Shown: positions 1 to 7,818 of the stretch, one piece after another
Layout of the letters: each line of letters starts with the position of its first letter
How positions within the stretch are numbered: the first letter of the stretch is position 1
NCBI GenBank assembly: GCA_963781805.1
Contig: CAWAHF010000004.1
Coordinates: forward strand, 5,828,001 to 5,892,000
Direction: 5' to 3'
DNA: 64,000 bases
From: JAFGPL01 sp963781805
GTDB taxonomy: Bacteria > Bacteroidota > Bacteroidia > Bacteroidales > UBA10428
Translations under genes and position numbers: made by a program
The notes under the pieces: generated by a model
The model's input: only the letters and a program-made list of their open reading frames with translations
Databases searched by the model: none
Told to the model about the DNA's origin: nothing

Positions 1-797
1 TGGATCACAAGCACCTGGGGGCACAAACCGGAATGATAGCGGTGCTCCATACGTGGGGGCAGAATATAGCTTTGCATCCGCATATTCATTGCATTATTCC
101 TGCAAGGGGCATTACTAAGAACGAAAAATGGCGAAATACCCGCCAGCAGGGTAAGTACCTTTTCCCGGTTAAAGCGCTAAGCAAAGTGTTCCGGGGCATA
201 TTCTGCGACGGGTTGATTGCATTAGACAAGAAAGGTGCAATTTGCCTGGAGCATAAATTTGACCCGCAGAAGAAATACCTGCACCCATTCTACAAAAAAA
301 AGTGGGTGGTATATGCCAAATTACTCATGTATAATCCCATGCAGGTTGTAAACTATATTGGCAGGTATACCCACCGCATTGCCATTAGCAATCACCGGAT
401 CAGAGATATCAGCAGGGGAAGGGTAAGTTTCTCCTGGTTCAATTACCGGAATTCAAAACCGGGAATTATGGAACTGCAGGCTGAAGAATTTCTCCAACGT
501 TTTTCCAAGTATATTCTCCCTTATGGTTTTATGAAAATAAGGCATTATGGTATATTGGGCTCAAGAAAAAAATCGGCTGCTCTGTCTTTGGCCCGGAAAT
601 CATTGAACGCAGAACCTCCTGTTTCAAGAAAGGGATTGAGCTGGCAGGAACTGTTCATGATCCTTTTTGGCCGCGAACCTTTTACCTGTCCGGTTTGTAA
701 AAAAGGTAAAATGGTTGTTATCCAATCGGTGTATCCCAGGTCAAGAGGAAGTCCACGGTTTAAGATCATCCCCAACTATGCTTTTTCATTACAGTAA
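1..797 (+). CDS. IS91-family transposase, 5' end outside window
   Basis: HUH/Y2-type rolling-circle transposase that nicks and transfers single-stranded DNA. The frame is open to the window edge, so the true start and the N-terminal zinc finger lie upstream. The HUH motif is visible as LHPHIHC, followed by the tyrosine motif YIGRYTHR, typical of IS91/IS801 transposases, and a C-terminal CPVCKKG half zinc-ribbon. It ends with TAA at 795-797. A hairpin follows at once and then the first attC-like palindrome, so an IS91 element borders the cassette array. IS91-like elements can mobilise adjacent DNA by one-ended transposition, but nothing here shows that it did so. Confidence 0.88.
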   Translation, partial: DHKHLGAQTGMIAVLHTWGQNIALHPHIHCIIPARGITKNEKWRNTRQQGKYLFPVKALSKVFRGIFCDGLIALDKKGAICLEHKFDPQKKYLHPFYKKKWVVYAKLLMYNPMQVVNYIGRYTHRIAISNHRIRDISRGRVSFSWFNYRNSKPGIMELQAEEFLQRFSKYILPYGFMKIRHYGILGSRKKSAALSLARKSLNAEPPVSRKGLSWQELFMILFGREPFTCPVCKKGKMVVIQSVYPRSRGSPRFKIIPNYAFSLQ

Positions 798-802
798 TGA
801 AC

Positions 803-840
803 CTTATTCCATTTTGCCTCAAACTGAGGTAGTGGAATAG
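803..840. other. Hairpin just after the IS91 transposase
   Basis: An imperfect palindrome with outer arms TTATTCCA / TGGAATAG and inner arms CCTCA / TGAGG lies 6 bp past the transposase stop. It could be the subterminal hairpin that IS91 elements carry at an end, or a transcription terminator, although there is no U-run after it. The DNA from 841 to about 1029 shows no gene or other clear signal. Confidence 0.4.
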
Positions 841-1029
841 TCATGTATAAAAGCAACCAAAATGCACTAAAAAACAGGAATCCCAATCGTTCTTAGCTTT
901 ATTTTGGATGAAAAATCAGGCAAACGTTCTTTTTTAACCGGATATAAATTCAAATGACGGAAAAATTCTCATTTGAAACGCCCACAAAAACCATTCAATT
1001 CACATAGTGCTTCGAATCCGGTACTCGTT

Positions 1030-1112
1030 CAACAACGGATAGGATTAATCGGATTTATGCCGGAGCTATTTTTTTTGGGTGACCGATTAATTCTATTCTA
1101 AATGTTATGTGC
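1030..1112. repeat. attC-like palindrome, site 0
   Basis: Imperfect palindrome: left arm GATAGGATTAATCGG (1038 on) pairs with the inverted right arm CCGATTAATTCTATT. Outer boxes are CAAC at 1033-1036 and GTTATGTGC at 1104-1112. The latter is the exact reverse complement of GCACATAAC at 3059-3067, the other end of the same gene unit. This is the split R'/R'' relation of an integron cassette. The sequence family differs from the other palindromes in the window. Confidence 0.6.
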
Positions 1113-1142
1113 AGGGCAATCTTTTTATCTCTTCAGTTACCA

Positions 1143-2171
1143 TTAATCCTCAATCCTTTCTTGAAGATAAGTTATAGCATAATTAACTATTTCATCATTA
1201 CTTGATATTGAATCTAAATTATTAATTTCAATATCCGGATATATACCCGATCCTTGGGAATAGTTGAATTGATTATCAACATCAATAGTAGATGTTAATT
1301 TAATATTTATACCATTAGGCAAACTATAAAACATCGGGGCTCCGCCAGCCCCTCCCGTATTGCCACCAATTATAGTAACATACGGCATGCTTTTCATTAA
1401 TAAAACAAATGTTTCAGCGGCACTGTAAGTCCCTCTGTTTGTTAAAATTGCAATATTTTTAGTGAATTGTGTCTTTCCATCAGGTTCAATAACATGTGTT
1501 ATCCATTCTGAAAAATTATCGTGCCCCTTACCCGTTTTTTGCTTGGTGTAAAAAGCTATATGTGGGCTGTCGCAAAAACGACTGGCTACAGTAAAACTGT
1601 TATCGCCCGATCCTCCTCCATTTGATCTAATATCCAATATCATGGCTTCTGCATTTTCCAATTCTTTTAAGATTTGATCAATTTTTTCAAATTCATCGTT
1701 ATTCGAGGAAAAAAACTGTTTTATTCTGATGTATCCAATTGAATTATCTTGAAATAGGCCATATTCAAATACATCCCCAAATTCCTTATGCCATTTAAAT
1801 AAATCTGATATTCTCACATAACTATATGCATTATACGGGTAGTCCTCCTCAAAATTATAACTAAAAGTTTGGTTTTTATTATATAGTATAACATGCCCAT
1901 CTTTAAGAATAAGTGTCATCTCATAGAATATTGATAAAAGCTGATTAAAGGAGGTGTTTTCATCAACCTTGGGTCTGTAAACCTGATATACAGAATCCCA
2001 ATTTATTTGGTTTATAGTAAAATAGGCGTAATTTTCATCAAACTTTTTCCAAACTATCTCAAAATTATTTTCGGGTGTATTCACATCACCTTCCTTAATT
2101 AGAAGTTTTTCACAGGTGGTGAAAAGAAATGGAATAAAAAATAAAAGAATATATATAAAAGTTTTATTCAT
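1143..2171 (-). CDS. S41-family peptidase (tail-specific protease type), lipoprotein
   Basis: A 342-aa secreted serine protease of family S41 (C-terminal processing protease/tricorn core type). The N-terminus is hydrophobic and followed by TTCEKL, a lipobox-like Cys around residue 20, suggesting an anchored lipoprotein. The catalytic half contains LDIRSNGGGSGDN, then TNRGTYSAAETF with the predicted nucleophile Ser, then GGNTGGAGG and a C-terminal GIYPDIEI strand, the usual S41 order. No PDZ domain is evident. It starts 1 bp after the stop of the upstream gene (2173-3006), so the two are co-transcribed. Both lie between the paired cassette ends at 1104-1112 and 3059-3067. The substrate is unknown. 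Confidence 0.85.
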   Translation of the reverse strand: MNKTFIYILLFFIPFLFTTCEKLLIKEGDVNTPENNFEIVWKKFDENYAYFTINQINWDSVYQVYRPKVDENTSFNQLLSIFYEMTLILKDGHVILYNKNQTFSYNFEEDYPYNAYSYVRISDLFKWHKEFGDVFEYGLFQDNSIGYIRIKQFFSSNNDEFEKIDQILKELENAEAMILDIRSNGGGSGDNSFTVASRFCDSPHIAFYTKQKTGKGHDNFSEWITHVIEPDGKTQFTKNIAILTNRGTYSAAETFVLLMKSMPYVTIIGGNTGGAGGAPMFYSLPNGINIKLTSTIDVDNQFNYSQGSGIYPDIEINNLDSISSNDEIVNYAITYLQERIED

Positions 2172-2172
2172 C

Positions 2173-3006
2173 TTAAAAATTTATAATCAGTCCGGCCAAA
2201 ATAATATGCATTCCATTTTCAGCCAGCTGTAATTTGTAATATCTGTAAAAGTTAAAATTGTAACTGAAATTACAGGATAAAAATTTAGTCAATATTATAG
2301 AGTAATTAATACCAAAATGAAAATCAACGAATTTGTTTAAAAACAAGAAATCACCTGATGAAATAACTGATTTAAAAGATATATCATAGTTTTCATGTTC
2401 CATTTTTAATGTCGGAAAGTTTGTTGTATAATTACGCCCAATAACATAAGCCACTAATGGGTAGTTGAGCGAAACAGAAAGCTCCTTATTCAAAGAAAGA
2501 TTCTTATTCCACCTTACTTCAAAATTGATTGATGAATAACAATCGAAAGATACCCAATGGTTAGAATAATAGTAATAATGCTGTTTAAACAATACAAAAT
2601 TTTTCCAAACTCCTCCCAAAAACAAATCTCCATTTAGTAATGGTTGTTTCTTATATAAATACTTATAGATTAAAACAAAATTGAAGGTGTTTTCAGCATT
2701 ATATAATGAGGAATTGTTTGAGTAATATTTATTTTCTTCGGTACTTGAAGATTTTAATAGTGTTTTGCAGAACAAAAGTTCAATATCATGAATATTTGAA
2801 TTGTTTGATCGGGTATACCCTAATGAAAAAGGCATAGCAATGCTATGATATATTAAGGGTGATATAGTTAAGTCCCGGGTATAATATGAATGAACGCCTG
2901 TTTGAAGTTTTATGGAATGTACCACAGATGTATCGGAATTTTGACCTAATAGCGAAAAGGAAAGGAAAATTAATATAATTGTTATTCTTGCTTTTAAATC
3001 AAACAT
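2173..3006 (-). CDS. Hypothetical secreted protein, probably outer-membrane barrel
   Basis: A 277-aa protein not recognised as a named family. It has an N-terminal signal peptide (about residues 6-22, ending near LLGQNS), then alternating aromatic/polar strands rich in Tyr, Asn and Ser, and ends in the hydrophobic strand GLIINF. This pattern fits a small beta-barrel outer-membrane protein. It is the first gene of a two-gene cassette-like unit with the S41 peptidase directly downstream (1-bp gap), so a functional pairing is plausible but unproven. The start ATG at 3006 lies about 55 bp inside the palindrome boundary at 3059. Confidence 0.6.
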   Translation of the reverse strand: MFDLKARITIILIFLSFSLLGQNSDTSVVHSIKLQTGVHSYYTRDLTISPLIYHSIAMPFSLGYTRSNNSNIHDIELLFCKTLLKSSSTEENKYYSNNSSLYNAENTFNFVLIYKYLYKKQPLLNGDLFLGGVWKNFVLFKQHYYYYSNHWVSFDCYSSINFEVRWNKNLSLNKELSVSLNYPLVAYVIGRNYTTNFPTLKMEHENYDISFKSVISSGDFLFLNKFVDFHFGINYSIILTKFLSCNFSYNFNFYRYYKLQLAENGMHIILAGLIINF

Positions 3007-3058
3007 AGTTCATCATTTCAAATTTATTTATAAAATCAAAAAAGCCTCCATATGCCTT

Positions 3059-3192
3059 GCACATAACGTTTAATATATGCAAAGTAGGCGATTGCGGGCT
3101 TCAAACTTATCAAACCGTTACGATGTTGAAGCGGGCTACAACCGTTGAATTTACTAATATTTCGCCTATTTTGTATATACATTGTTAGTGGC
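3059..3192. repeat. attC-like palindrome, site A (family 1)
   Basis: Outer boxes GCACATAAC (left) and GTTAGTGGC (right, 3184-3192) flank long arms. The left arm ATATGCAAAGTAGGCGA pairs with the inverted right arm TCGCCTATTTTGTATAT. An inner hairpin is GGCTTCAA / TTGAAGC. Spacers between the core box and the arm differ on the two sides, as in attC. Near-identical copies occur at 4921 and 6770, with divergent relatives at 8815 and 47738. Confidence 0.7.
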
Positions 3193-3198
3193 TGGCCG

Positions 3199-4072
3199 GT
3201 GTGTCCTGCGATGAATAAGGGCACTTTCAAATATAGAAAACTTTCTGAAAATCAGGAAGCATGTTCTTTGAAATTGATTCATCATAACTTTAAATGAGAT
3301 GAGAGACATCATATTTATATAGTTGTTTTGTCGGAAACGAGCTGATTCCAAAATCAATTGGTAAATCAGAGGTCTCACAAGAGATTAAACGACAATCCCT
3401 ATTTTGATGGTTGACCTCTCGGATACGCTTTACTGGAAGCGTTTCCAACCGGAACAAAGTGGAGCTCATGACCGAAGGGAATAATCCACCCAGCGGTGCT
3501 TTCCTTTCAAGGGTTAGGTACTGAACGGCTTGGGTTAAAAGGCAGAAAGTCATTGTTGACGAAAATCTGTCAGGAGTGAACATAGGAGTTGAACGAAAGT
3601 GAACCGACCGATGACGTGTCGAAAATAACATTTACGAGACTGAAAACCGTGTGTGGGAAGGTCACACGGGATAAGAACAGAGAATACCAGATTATCGGCT
3701 GTTCCGGTCTCCGGCATTAAGGCGGCAAGAACTATGTTTTGGCTCATTTAAGGAACAGGAGAACCTATCCATTGGTGTCAAGAGAGAATGCCAAAAACCT
3801 GTAAGGCAAGGCAGAGAGTATCAATACAATGGAATAGGGGCGGATTAACCCGTAGTAGCGATGTGTGCCAAATAAAGGCTTTGGAAACTTAGTCACAGCG
3901 AAGGGGTTAACGTAGTCAGGCATATTTGCCAACCTTGACTTGTTCAGGGGATGAGCTTTCATTTTAGCCGAAACCTTAGCTGGTTTCACGACTGCGAGGA
4001 GCCGTGTGAAGGGAGACGTTCACGCACGGTTCTGAGAGAGGTTTAGGGGTGAAATTCCCCTTTACCTACTCG
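3199..4072 (+). mobile_element. ORF-less group II intron, copy 1
   Basis: A self-splicing retroelement RNA without an internal protein gene. The predicted 5' end GTGTGTC is at 3199. Domain V is the 34-nt hairpin at 3999-4032, starting GAGCCGTGTG and ending ACGGTTC. Domain VI follows, with AGGGG / CCCCT arms and the 3' end near CTACTCGAC at about 4072. It is almost identical to the element at 45766-46674, mainly through base substitutions. It is antisense to the surrounding minus-strand genes, lying 7 bp beyond the core box of palindrome A and abutting the 3' end of the metalloprotease gene. It would need a maturase in trans; the reverse transcriptase at 10712-12238 is a candidate. Confidence 0.8.
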
Positions 4073-4872
4073 ACTTTCTCTATTCTTATCACATAATCAG
4101 CATATTTATTAAACCAATCTTCTACATTTTCATCACTAATGTATTTACTGATGACTATTGCTAATTCAGACCTTTTATCATCAAATGTTCTCATCGCAGT
4201 AATATCGGAGAAAAAATCATTGTAATTTGAGAATCCAATCTTATCTGTTAATTCTATCCAAAATTGGCTGCATGCATTAAATTCCTTTAAATCTGGATTA
4301 TTATTAGAAATCCGATTTTTTAAAAAATTCATTCCAGAAGTGCTTGTGTAATCATGTGGCTCAGGCCAAAAATCTGTACCAAGTTTACTGTAAACTGAAT
4401 CAATCATTAAGTTTCCAAAATAATCTGCCCATGACTCTCTGTAATTATATGTCAGATACAGGTTGTTTTTATAAAATGTTCGATACATACATAAATGGCC
4501 TATCTCATGGCATAATCCATAAATGTTTTTTTTCTTGCTCTTTAAAGGGGGCAAGAAATTATCCAAAGAAGTGTATTCCCATGTTAACTTATCCAATCCT
4601 TTTTTATCAAACCATGTAACGTTTCTGTCAGAATGAATCACATTAAATTTTATCTTGTCAGGCAAATCAAATCCATTCTTAATTGCGAGCTCTCTAACTA
4701 ACTCAAGAACTTTTATACTTGCTAAAACATATTCCTCCACTTCTGTATCATATCGAGCAATTACATGCTCCGTTTCCATTTTAATCTTTTTTCCAAATAA
4801 ATAATCAGTAGTCAAAAAGAAAATACTTATAAGAATCAATAATCTTAAACTAAATTGGTTTATCATTTTCAT
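4066..4872 (-). CDS. Putative secreted zinc metallopeptidase
   Basis: A 268-aa protein with an N-terminal signal peptide or membrane anchor (about residues 9-26). A zinc-protease motif HEIGH is at residues 122-126 (context GLCHEIGHL), and a downstream candidate third ligand Glu146 is in RESWADYFGN, a gluzincin-like arrangement. No named family was recognised. The last two residues and the TAG stop are read from the 3' end of the antisense group II intron. If the intron is removed in silico, the frame continues into palindrome A and stops there about eight residues later. The insertion therefore trimmed the C-terminus slightly. It lies between palindromes A and B as one cassette-like unit. Confidence 0.65.
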   Translation of the reverse strand: MKMINQFSLRLLILISIFFLTTDYLFGKKIKMETEHVIARYDTEVEEYVLASIKVLELVRELAIKNGFDLPDKIKFNVIHSDRNVTWFDKKGLDKLTWEYTSLDNFLPPLKSKKKNIYGLCHEIGHLCMYRTFYKNNLYLTYNYRESWADYFGNLMIDSVYSKLGTDFWPEPHDYTSTSGMNFLKNRISNNNPDLKEFNACSQFWIELTDKIGFSNYNDFFSDITAMRTFDDKRSELAIVISKYISDENVEDWFNKYADYVIRIEKVE

Positions 4873-4920
4873 TTATCATTGAATTATTTATCCTATGTGT
4901 TTATGCTGCTGTCCTAATGG

Positions 4921-5053
4921 GCTATAACGGTAAGTATATGCAAAGTAGGCGATTGCGGGCTTCAAACTTATCAAACCGTTAAAATTTTGAAGCGGGCTAC
5001 AGCCTTTTAAATTACTACTATCTTGCCTATTTTGTATATACATTATTGGGCGT
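4921..5053. repeat. attC-like palindrome, site B (family 1)
   Basis: Close copy of site A: left arm GTATATGCAAAGTAGGCGA, inverted right arm TTGCCTATTTTGTATATAC, same inner GGCTTCAA / TTGAAGC hairpin. The right core reads ATTGGGCGT (5045-5053), the exact complement of ACGCCCAA at 5853-5860, the other end of the following unit. Its left core CTATAAC is only weakly complementary to the right core of site A, so the pairing fails for that one unit. Confidence 0.68.
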
Positions 5054-5062
5054 TCGTACTTT

Positions 5063-5824
5063 TTATTCTTTTTCATTAATAATTAATCCTCTCTCTAAAT
5101 CAATCGTAAAGTCTTTTGCTATCGAGTCAGAAACAATTTGCTTCAGAGTCAATAGTTTTTTATCAGAAATCACATATTTTAATTTTTCATTTGAGTCTAT
5201 TTCAAACCTGTATCCATGAAAAAGTACCTTATAATCAATCTCCTTTTTGTAATTACCACATTCCGCCGAAATCCCATTAAATATATTCTCTTTACGTTTA
5301 TCTATGAAAACATAATTACCTTTAGAATATATACTGTCTAATTTAAAAAAATCAACCTCCTTTGGATTATACAAATCAAGTAGGTTAAAGCATGTTAATC
5401 CATTATCAAGAGCATTTACTAGCAAATACTGTCCATCGTTAATTATCTTATATGCATACAAAACTCCTGTTTGTGCATCTTCCGCCTCCACTCTGCAACA
5501 TGCAGAGAATGGTCCAATTAACTTATTGTTTGATACGTTTACAATATAGAATTTATATCGACCGCCAATTATCGCAAAATTTCTCTGACCTTGATAAAAA
5601 TCTTTAAAATGATATGGGTCTAATTCCTTATCAATCGTGATAGTTTTAAGAATCTCACCAGAATTATTTTTAATAATCAGTGATTGTAAAGTTCCCATAC
5701 TTTCCTGAAATAGCTCAATCTGCTTATTTAAACTGTCAAAATCAAGGGTGGTTGTATGTATCTGTCCATTTAGACTATTCACACAAATCAAGCTTATTAA
5801 TAAAAGTTTTAATATTCTAATCAT
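5063..5824 (-). CDS. Hypothetical secreted protein
   Basis: About 253 aa when started at the ATG at 5824, which opens a clear signal peptide (MIRILKLLLISLICVNS, cleavage near LNGQ). The longer frame from 5860 would add 12 non-signal residues. The mature part begins with a short amphipathic helix and then alternates short beta-strand-like stretches; no catalytic motif or known family was recognised. It is the only gene in the unit bounded by complementary ends ATTGGGCGT (5045-5053) and ACGCCCAA (5853-5860), like a single-gene integron cassette. Confidence 0.6.
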   Translation of the reverse strand: MIRILKLLLISLICVNSLNGQIHTTTLDFDSLNKQIELFQESMGTLQSLIIKNNSGEILKTITIDKELDPYHFKDFYQGQRNFAIIGGRYKFYIVNVSNNKLIGPFSACCRVEAEDAQTGVLYAYKIINDGQYLLVNALDNGLTCFNLLDLYNPKEVDFFKLDSIYSKGNYVFIDKRKENIFNGISAECGNYKKEIDYKVLFHGYRFEIDSNEKLKYVISDKKLLTLKQIVSDSIAKDFTIDLERGLIINEKE

Positions 5825-5852
5825 AATGTTGTTTATTTCGTGCCGCTGTATG

Positions 5853-6102
5853 ACGCCCAACGGCAGTCTGTCTAAAAACTATTTTTAACTTCCTTAGGTT
5901 TTAATATTTGGTTCAATTTACAGATACTTACCCAAATAATAAAACATGGTTTTTAGGTTTTTAGACAGTCTGACGGTTTTGCGGTATGAAACGGTTGGGT
6001 TTTCGGAGCGCGTTCGTATCCACTGTGGAAAAAGTTGATGCGAGAACTAATGTTCGCAAACCACTGAACCCCAACTGTTTTATGACCGCATGTATTAGCC
6101 AC
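5853..6102. repeat. attC-like palindrome, site F (family 2), split by a small element
   Basis: Family-2 palindrome: left arm TGCGGTATGAAACGGTTGGG pairs with inverted right arm CCAACTGTTTTATGACCGCA; inner pair GGTTTTCGGAGCG / GTTCGCAAACC. The right core TTAGCCAC (6095-6102) is the exact complement of GTGGCTAA at 6770-6777. The left core ACGCCCAAC is separated from the arm by a 109-bp inverted-repeat element (5864-5972). Without that insert the site would be about 140 bp, like sites E, G and H. Confidence 0.65.
5864..5972. mobile_element. Small inverted-repeat (MITE-like) element inside site F
   Basis: The left end CAGTCTGTCTAAAAAC and right end GTTTTTAGACAGTCTG form 16-bp terminal inverted repeats with one mismatch around a 109-bp non-coding element. 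The tetranucleotide ACGG flanks both sides (5860-5863, 5973-5976) as a possible target duplication. It was inserted between the left core box and arm of an attC-like site. No coding capacity; the cognate transposase is not identified. Confidence 0.6.
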
Positions 6103-6108
6103 AGTTTT

Positions 6109-6738
6109 TTATTTTCGTTTTAAAATTTTGTCAAACAATTTATCTCTTTCTTTTACAATTCCAAGATATTTATGGTATCGTAATCCTGAAGTTTTCGCAT
6201 TCGCATTCTCATTTGCCAAATCTTCAAAATATTGAGCTTTATCAATTTCTCCTTTGTATCTCTTGATAATCGAAAGTATTGAAAATCCTTTATATTTTAC
6301 AATCGGAAACATTGAATTCGTAACTTCCTTCTCTATCAGTTGTTCCACGAAATTATATTGCTCAGTTTTTTTTGTTTTAATTACCAATTCTGAATAATCA
6401 AGATATGATTGTGTTATTACATTAGGAAACTCTTTCTCATAATCAAGAGACAGTTTATAGTAATCCATTGCTTTATCAAAATCCTGTCTAATTTTATAAA
6501 TATCACCTAATGCGTGTAAAGTTGGACTTTTTTCAATTCTATTATCTGAATAATCAGTTAATAGTTTATTTAGAAGTGTCTCTGCAATTTCCAAATATTT
6601 TATTTCTTTAGTCTCAATTAACTCAATCGCTTGTATTTTTAAATATTGAGCCCGATTATCTTTTCTTGCACGCCCGAGTCTTGTGTAAAAATCCTCTTTA
6701 TCAATCTCTGTCCAAGTTTTTTTTCGATACCAATCCAT
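6109..6738 (-). CDS. TPR-repeat hypothetical protein
   Basis: A 209-aa cytoplasmic protein with no signal peptide. It is helical, with at least two tetratricopeptide-like repeats: around residues 72-110 (LHALGDIYKIRQDFDKAMDY...) and a second near 150-175 (IIKRYKGEIDKAQYF). TPR domains mediate protein-protein contact, so a specific role cannot be assigned. It is a single-gene unit bounded by exactly complementary ends TTAGCCAC (6095-6102) and GTGGCTAA (6770-6777). No promoter of its own is apparent. Confidence 0.6.
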   Translation of the reverse strand: MDWYRKKTWTEIDKEDFYTRLGRARKDNRAQYLKIQAIELIETKEIKYLEIAETLLNKLLTDYSDNRIEKSPTLHALGDIYKIRQDFDKAMDYYKLSLDYEKEFPNVITQSYLDYSELVIKTKKTEQYNFVEQLIEKEVTNSMFPIVKYKGFSILSIIKRYKGEIDKAQYFEDLANENANAKTSGLRYHKYLGIVKERDKLFDKILKRK

Positions 6739-6769
6739 GTCTTTAACTTAATGTGTCATCGTGTAAATT

Positions 6770-6904
6770 GTGGCTAACGTTGAGTATATGCAAAGTAGGC
6801 GATTGCGGATTTCAAACTTATCAAACCGTTACAATTTTGAAGCGGGCTACAACCATTGAATTTACTACTATTTCGTCTATTTTGTATATACATTGTTAGC
6901 AAAA
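6770..6904. repeat. attC-like palindrome, site C (family 1)
   Basis: Cores GTGGCTAAC (6770-6778) and GTTAGCAAAA (6895-6904). Arms GTATATGCAAAGTAGGCGA and TCGTCTATTTTGTATATAC pair. Five unpaired bases follow the left core against three before the right core, the unequal spacer typical of attC. The right core matches TTTTGCCAAC at 7667-7676 at 9 of 10 positions, the remaining pair being G-T. Confidence 0.72.
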
Positions 6905-6909
6905 TGTGC

Positions 6910-7278
6910 CTATTGGATAAGTTTATAATCCTTAATCAAAAGATTCGCGGATAGATTCAATCGTGTCGCTAATTTCCTAATCATATCAACTGTTAATCTG
7001 CGCTTACGATTTAAAATCTCTGAGACTCTACTTTTTCCACCAATCTCAGAAATCAAATCTACTTGTTTAATATCCATCTCTTCCATCCTGATCTTTATCG
7101 CATCAATCGGATCAGGTGCATCTATCGGATAATGCTTATTTTCGTAATCGTCAACCATTAATCCAAGTATATCAAGCTCATCACTCTCAGGAGTATCAAG
7201 CTTTGCATCAAAGATTTCCTCTAATCTTTTTAATGCTGCTCTGTAATCCGCTTCTGTTTTAATCGGTTTTAAATCCAT
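6910..7278 (-). CDS. higA: HigA-type antitoxin, XRE/HTH
   Basis: A 122-aa antitoxin started at the ATG at 7278; the preceding in-frame TTG at 7287 is less likely. The N-terminal half is acidic and helical (ESDELDILGLMVDDYE), and the C-terminal half is a helix-turn-helix (MKQVDLISEIGGKSRVSEI-like, residues about 70-115). It follows its toxin gene by about 11 bp, the toxin-first order of HigBA systems. It presumably binds HigB and represses the shared promoter. The pair fills one cassette-like unit with complementary ends (6895-6904 and 7667-7676). Toxin-antitoxin cassettes are a known hallmark of sedentary chromosomal integrons. Confidence 0.85.
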   Translation of the reverse strand: MDLKPIKTEADYRAALKRLEEIFDAKLDTPESDELDILGLMVDDYENKHYPIDAPDPIDAIKIRMEEMDIKQVDLISEIGGKSRVSEILNRKRRLTVDMIRKLATRLNLSANLLIKDYKLIQ

Positions 7279-7289
7279 AATTATCAATT

Positions 7290-7586
7290 TTAAATACTAT
7301 TTGCATCAATTTTATCATAATCTGTATGAGTACCTATAAATCGAACAAAAGCCAATTGATGCTCAAAATTGAATTTTATCACCAATCGATAAGTATTGCC
7401 TTTAATGTTAAAAACAATCCTGCTGTTCTTTAAAATACTCGCATTGGCATAGCTTTGTTTTACATCATTAGGCGTTTTCCAATCAGCATTCATTGCTGTA
7501 TCATACCAAGTCTTTAAATACTGTTCTGAATCGGGATATTTATCCCAAAATTCTCTCAATGTACTTTTTGCAAATATTCGCTTCAT
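7290..7586 (-). CDS. higB: HigB-type toxin (RelE-like mRNA interferase)
   Basis: A 98-aa basic protein started at ATG 7586 (MKRIFAKSTLREFW). It matches the HigB_toxin family: the central NADWKTPNDVK segment, then ILKNSRIVFNIKGNTYRLV strands and the C-terminal FVRFIGTHTDYDKID tail, all characteristic. Members cleave mRNA at the ribosome and are neutralised by the HTH antitoxin encoded next. The distinct promoter region at about 7590-7660 contains the short inverted repeat TTCTCAATATGAGAA (7580-7594) and a second TTCTCAAATCGAGAA (7620-7634), plausible antitoxin operators. Confidence 0.87.
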   Translation of the reverse strand: MKRIFAKSTLREFWDKYPDSEQYLKTWYDTAMNADWKTPNDVKQSYANASILKNSRIVFNIKGNTYRLVIKFNFEHQLAFVRFIGTHTDYDKIDANSI

Positions 7587-7635
7587 AGTTCTCAATATGA
7601 GAACAAAGATATAATAAAATTCTCAAATCGAGAAC
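7579..7635 (-). promoter_or_regulatory. Paired inverted repeats upstream of higBA, likely HigA operators
   Basis: Two near-identical palindromes, GTTCTCAATATGAGAAC (7579-7595) and a second TTCTCAAATCGAGAAC copy (7620-7635), lie about 25 bp apart around the toxin start. Duplicated operators of this kind are usual for HTH antitoxin autoregulation. This is inference from symmetry and position only. Confidence 0.55.
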
Positions 7636-7666
7636 TTATTTATGTGCAGAATTTTTCTCTTGGCAT

Positions 7667-7803
7667 TTTTGCCAACGTCCCCGCGGTATGAAACGGTGGG
7701 GATTTCGGTGGTTTTATCAATCAGGTTACTGATTGATAAAAGGCGTGACGAAACGATCGAATACCCTCCACACCCCACTGTTTTATGACCGCGTGTAGCG
7801 AAC
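7667..7803. repeat. attC-like palindrome, site E (family 2)
   Basis: Outer arm CGCGGTATGAAACGGTGGGG pairs with inverted CCCCACTGTTTTATGACCGC. The interior is divergent and holds its own hairpin, with TTATCAATCAG facing CTGATTGATAA. Left core is TTTTGCCAAC; the right core TAGCGAAC (7796-7803) is the exact complement of GTTCGCTA at 8815-8822. Confidence 0.68.
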
Positions 7804-7818
7804 GTAGATGATTCAATA

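Noticed and set aside
3290..3989. Minus-strand ORFs of 65-113 aa in 3166-3989 and their near copies in 45697-46314
   Set aside because: They are antisense readings of the two group II intron copies; conservation is explained by the RNA, and none has a ribosome site or family match.
3184..4928. End complementarity for the metalloprotease unit (GTTAGTGGC against GGGCTATAAC)
   Set aside because: Only the last four bases and scattered others match, so this pair is not counted as support for the cassette model.
3069..6900. Repeated ~115-bp units at 3069, 4930 and 6784 considered as a CRISPR array
   Set aside because: Spacing is 1.8 kb with genes between, units are palindromic and imperfect, and there are no short uniform spacers or cas genes.
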